NCBI GenBank assembly: GCA_038363925.1
Contig: JAQQWL010000011.1
Location: 2,914,001-2,978,000 of the forward strand
Reading direction: 5' to 3'
DNA from: Apiospora phragmitis
Lineage: Eukaryota > Ascomycota > Sordariomycetes > Amphisphaeriales > Apiosporaceae
Length of the DNA: 64,000 nt
The notes below the pieces were generated by a model. The model did not search any database and was not told where the DNA came from. It worked only from the letters and a program-made list of their open reading frames with translations. The translations under genes and the position numbers were made by a program. The stretch's first letter is position 1. Each line of letters begins with the position of its first letter. Positions 60,265-64,000 of the stretch are shown here, one piece after another.

Positions 60265-61525
60265 ATGTTCACCAAGCAAATTGTTTCGGCGATTGCCGCC
60301 TTTGGCTTGGCTACTGGTAAGTTTCCGAAACCCAATCACCGCGGTTTACTTTCGATTACTAACAAGAACATTTGCAGGCGCCATGGCCGTCGACTGCAAG
60401 GATGACAACATCAAGATCTCATCTTCCGGCGATGCTACTCAGCTCGGTAACTGCAAGGGTGGTGTTAAGGGCAGCGTTACTATTACCCCCGGCGATGCTG
60501 AGCTCGACTTCGGCAACTTGGAGTCAATTGGTGGAGACTTGACATGCGAAAACAACGGCGTCATCATCAGCCTCAAGGCTGGGTCGCTGACCTCGATCGG
60601 CAAGGAATTCCGCCTTCAGAACGCCACTCAGCTTTCCAACTTGGCTTTCACCAAGTTGAACTCCGTCGGCAGTCTTAAGTTCTTGTCTCTGAACGGCCTT
60701 ACTGCCCTCAACTTTGGCTCGGAGGGTATCAAGGAGGCTGATACCGTTATCATCTCTGATACCCGTCTGAGCAGCTTGGAGGGTATCAACGTTGAGACGG
60801 TCAAGGATTTGGACATCAACAACAACAAGTTCCTCACCAAATTCACTTCCAGCATCAAGAGCTTGAGCAACCTCCTCAACATCAACGCCAACGGCCTGAA
60901 GCTGAGCGTCGAGATGCCCAACATTGAGTGGCTTGCCAATGCTACTATCTCTAACGTCACCGAGTACTCCAGCCCCTCTCTGGCTACCGTCAACGGCTCT
61001 CTTCGCTTCGACTCCAACTTCTTCGAGTCTGTCTCTCTTCTCAACCTGACTGAGATCCAGACTGGTGATCTGTCTTTCGTTGGCAACTCCGCCGTCAAGA
61101 ACATCAGCTTCCCTCAGTTGACCAAGGTCGGTGGTGGTTTCACCATTGCGAACAACACCGAGCTCGAGAAGCTCACCTCATTCCCCAAGCTGGCTATGAT
61201 TGGTGGTGCTGTCCGTCTCCGAGGCTCGTTCGATGATGTCAAGCTCCCTGCCCTTGATGATGTCCGCGGTGTCTTCCAGATCACCTCTACCGAGAACATC
61301 CAGTCTTCTTGCGACGAGTTCAAGAAGCTTGGCAACAAGGTCGCTGGTGATGGTGGCAACATTGACTGCACCAGCAACAACCAGAACGCCAACAACGACA
61401 CCTCCAGCACTGGCGAGAGTGACGGCAGCTCGGACGACAAGAGCGGTGCCTCTTCCATGTCCATGAGCATGTCTACTGTCTTCAGCCTGGCCACTGTTGG
61501 TGCCCTTGTCACCTTCTTCCTGTAA
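60265..61525 (+). CDS. ECM33: GPI-anchored cell wall protein Ecm33
   Basis: Ecm33 is a glycosylphosphatidylinositol-anchored surface protein needed for normal cell wall structure. Exons are 60265-60316 and 60378-61525, giving 399 aa, the usual length. The start MFTKQIVSAIAAFGLATG begins a signal peptide that is cleaved before VDCK. The body holds receptor-L-type leucine-rich repeats: DLTCENNGVIISLKAG, LKFLSLNGLTALNF, LDINNNKFLTKF and GGGFTIANNTELEKL. Several NxS/T glycosylation sites are present (NATISNVTEYSS, NLTEIQ). After a Ser/Asn/Asp-rich stalk (SSTGESDGSSDDKSG) comes a hydrophobic C-terminus, VFSLATVGALVTFFL, fit for GPI attachment. The intron (61 nt) lies inside the signal peptide. The gene has strong codon bias, consistent with high expression. 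Confidence 0.96.
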
Positions 61526-62961
61526 AGGGGATGAATTGAGTAAAAGTGCTGGGGAGTTGGATTTTGGAGGCGTTTGCAAACTTTTCCCTTCCAGTGTATG
61601 CAGAACTCTCGTCATTGTCATTTCTTTAGCCTCGTGTCTGCAAGTTGGGCTACGTACAAGGATCCACTAGACTTTAATACCGACGCATCTGTAACCGAAG
61701 CTTTATTGTTTCCTTGGTGGCGTTTCTCGAGTGCTCAACACCGTCGCATCGAACAGAAAGGCAGCCATTCTTTACGACCCTTGTCCCCACGACGAGAAAC
61801 GATACATGAATCGGGGTAGTCGTGCTCTCACTACCTGACACTGGGGTGGTTGGAGCTTGTAGTGAGTAGGTAAGGAGATGAGGGGGCGGCGTACTAGATT
61901 GTTGTTGGTTGGAAAGGCGATGCGGTGTATATCATAGATTGTAGAGAAGACAGGTAGCAGGACGCAATAACAATCCGTTCTTCTACACTCGGTTAACCGT
62001 CGTAACTCCTATGTGTATCCTTCGGTGTCCAGCCCAGTTGAGGTCGCGCACGAGTCACGGTAGATCTAGTAGGGCAGTCTCCCCAGTCTTTGGGGGTTTC
62101 GAATACATACATTTCGAACGTAAATGTACATTCCATTCTGTACATCATTATTGATTGATATGCCTAAGAATCTGGCCTGTCTTTTACTTCTGTCTTCCTC
62201 ACTCTTGGGGAAGAAGTAGGCTGGGCTTTTCCCCTTCGCTTGTTGACAGACCCCCACACTGCAGCAATGTATTACACCACAGCAGGGGGTTTGCTATTAA
62301 CTGAATACCCTCTTCCCCCCTCTTCTCCGGGCGACTATATATCTACTCCAAGGAAAAGTTAGGCCAGCTGCTGTGGTACTACTTGTGCTGGTTACATGAG
62401 AGACTCCCAGGTGTAATGTGAGATCCAGCACTTCAAGTGTAACTGTCACCACGAAAGAAGGGGTACCAATAAGACATGAAGCCACCTTGTAGGAAGGTCG
62501 GTCGTTCGCTCGGGGATCATACCAAAACAACACGCATACATACACATTACATGGGCACAGGCACAGGCACAAGTAAACCCAGAGATCGGGTACGCTGTAG
62601 CAGCGGCACGCCATGCCAAATAACGGGTGTACGACGAGGCAGATACGGAATCGAGCAATTTAGTTGAGCTTATTCATACCCTTCCACAACCAAAGGTGGT
62701 TTGTGGACGGCCATCGATCTGGTGACCACCTTTCATGCGTGTGTCTCATCCCAGCAGGTCGGTAAACGGGCGGCCTCGCCATCTGGCCACCCACGGCCAC
62801 CAGGAACGAGACCCTCGTCGACGACGTGGTTTCACCAAGTACCCCTGCGCGAAATTTTCGCTCAACGCTCCCAGGATCTCACCACTTCTTAAAGAAAATA
62901 ATGCTTCACGGCCTCGTTGGCAATGAGTATTCCGGCCAAGGAACATCTCTCATTCTTTTTT
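61526..62961. other. Convergent intergenic region
   Basis: These are the 3' flanks of ECM33 and the splicing factor gene. A GGCACA repeat of three units lies near 62551-62570. No gene is seen. Confidence 0.5.
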
Positions 62962-64000
62962 CTACTCGTAGACACCCTTCTCGAAGGCCTCCAGGTCGTA
63001 GTACTGCGGCTCAATGGCACTCCCTGCGAAGACGCGGCCGTCTAAGGCATTGACAGCCCGGAGCGCGCTCACCTGGTCCACGAACTTGATGTAGACGTTG
63101 TGGCCCTGGACGTCGATGTACAGCCGCTCCACCCGGCCGTAGTTGTCGCCGCACTCCTCGCCGATCTCCTGGCCCAGCCCCTCCTCGACCTCGTGCTGCA
63201 GGTCCTCGATGTTGTCAAGCATGCGGCGCAGCACGATGGCGGGCGAGATGGGGCCGAATTTGCCGACACTGCTGCTGCTAGCGGCGACGCCATCGTTGGG
63301 CCCCTTCTTGCCGTTATTGCGGGATGCATCGATGATGCGTCCGCGGCCGCCTGGTTCGGCCCAGCCGCCGCCCTCGGAGTCGGGACGCTTGCGCCGCTTC
63401 TCGACCTGCACCCGTAGGGGCTGCGCGATGCCGCTGCTGTCTGCGCCGAGGCCTTGGCCCTTGGACCAGCCGTACTTGGACATGAGACGGGCCGCAAACC
63501 CTCTCTGGCCGGGGAGGTTGCTGCGCGGCGCGTCGTCGGCATCGGCAGCAGCGGCTTCTGGCTCGTCCACGTCCATTGGCTCCGCGTCGTTCTCCGGTGC
63601 TGCTAGCACGGGAGCGGAAGGCTCTGGCTGTACATAGCGCACGGGCGCTCGAGATATGGTGGACGCATCGGGTTCGGGTGGTGGTGGCGGTGGCGCAGCT
63701 GCCCCGTTTGATGGATTGGGAGGCGGAGGTGGAGGAGGCGAAAGGGACGAGGGCGGTGGAGGAATGGCCACTGCCTGAGATAGAGCCAGTCGACGCGCAT
63801 ATGCATCGTCGCCTGTTTTGTCGTCTTGTATAGTAGCGCGCGGTGGTGACCTGAGCGGTGGGGCGAAGGCGTATGAATTGGGCGGCGCAAACTGGTCTGG
63901 AGCGGAGATATAATCAGTATATAGACGTGGGATGAGAGAATATAAGAGTTTTAACTTACTTGCCATGGGCCTGTCGTTGCCGCCGCCCTCATCGCTGCTA
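62962..64000 (-). CDS. SPF45/RBM17-like splicing factor (G-patch plus UHM), N-terminus beyond the window
   Basis: This is a nuclear splicing factor that would recruit partners at 3' splice sites through its UHM domain. The window holds the last exon (63896-62962), an intron (63959-63897, GTAAGT donor, CCAG acceptor) and the end of an upstream exon (64000-63960, reading SSDEGGGNDRPMA). The gene therefore continues past the right edge, and an ATG at 63966 is internal. The exon has proline runs (SLSPPPPPPPNPS), an acidic segment (PMDVDEPEAAAADADD), a G-patch (GFAARLMSKYGWSKGQGLG) and a C-terminal RRM-like UHM with ECGDNYGRVERLYIDV and the RVF form of the RxF ligand motif (LDGRVFAGS). The protein ends in LEAFEKGVYE. 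Convergent with ECM33. Confidence 0.88.
   Translation of the reverse strand, partial: SSDEGGGNDRPMASKLKLLYSLIPRLYTDYISAPDQFAPPNSYAFAPPLRSPPRATIQDDKTGDDAYARRLALSQAVAIPPPPSSLSPPPPPPPNPSNGAAAPPPPPPEPDASTISRAPVRYVQPEPSAPVLAAPENDAEPMDVDEPEAAAADADDAPRSNLPGQRGFAARLMSKYGWSKGQGLGADSSGIAQPLRVQVEKRRKRPDSEGGGWAEPGGRGRIIDASRNNGKKGPNDGVAASSSSVGKFGPISPAIVLRRMLDNIEDLQHEVEEGLGQEIGEECGDNYGRVERLYIDVQGHNVYIKFVDQVSALRAVNALDGRVFAGSAIEPQYYDLEAFEKGVYE

Overview
The window is nuclear DNA of a filamentous ascomycete (Pezizomycotina). Genes are single-copy on both strands, spaced by 0.6-6 kb, and most carry short introns (about 40-140 nt) with GTRNGT donors, CTRAC-like branch points and YAG acceptors. The products have clear fungal orthologues (Trs65, Rli1, Chd1, Med16, Ecm33, a GT62 mannosyltransferase). 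I cannot name the species from the sequence. There is no virus, no secondary-metabolite cluster and no intact transposon.

Layout: ADE17/ATIC (468-2385, +); a 1100-aa fungal coiled-coil protein (3371-6751, -); a 4.3 kb gene-poor stretch; a seven-helix membrane protein of the fungal rhodopsin-domain type (11040-12298, +); a cysteine-rich P1B heavy-metal ATPase (13327-16863, +); TRS65 (17453-19363, -) divergent from PRP40 (20013-22646, +); RLI1/ABCE1 (24002-26247, -) divergent from CHD1 (28370-33376, +); a tRNA-Glu(CTC) with an 8-nt intron (34351-34430, +); a small GRF-type zinc-finger protein (35357-35760, +); a sirtuin of the Hst3/Hst4 type (36767-38802, -) divergent from MED16 (40503-43923, +); a mitochondrial NAD+ carrier (44988-46162, -) divergent from QCR7 (47552-48210, +); a GT62 mannosyltransferase (49663-51125, -); a Mag1-type DNA glycosylase (52744-54243, +); a 6 kb gene-poor stretch; ECM33 (60265-61525, +); and a SPF45-like splicing factor cut by the right edge (62962->64000, -).

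These are mostly housekeeping genes: purine synthesis, splicing (Prp40, SPF45-like), ribosome recycling (Rli1), chromatin and transcription (Chd1, sirtuin, Med16), secretion and cell wall (Trs65, GT62, Ecm33), mitochondria (QCR7, NAD+ carrier) and DNA repair (Mag1). They do not form a pathway cluster. The most accessory-looking part is 11-17 kb, the membrane protein next to the metal pump.

The main finding is a set of six single-base frame breaks in five conserved genes: two in the rhodopsin-like gene, and one each in the metal ATPase, RLI1 (at a splice donor), the GRF protein and MED16. Most sit in short G or C runs, and changing one base restores the conserved reading. Because RLI1 is essential in the organisms where it has been tested, assembly indels explain the set better than gene decay. 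I found no convincing new biological system. The other leads are a 12-nt microexon in RLI1, a possible dual-targeting leader on Mag1, a histone-H1-like tail on the sirtuin, a GAA microsatellite between RLI1 and CHD1, and long leader regions before CHD1 and ECM33.
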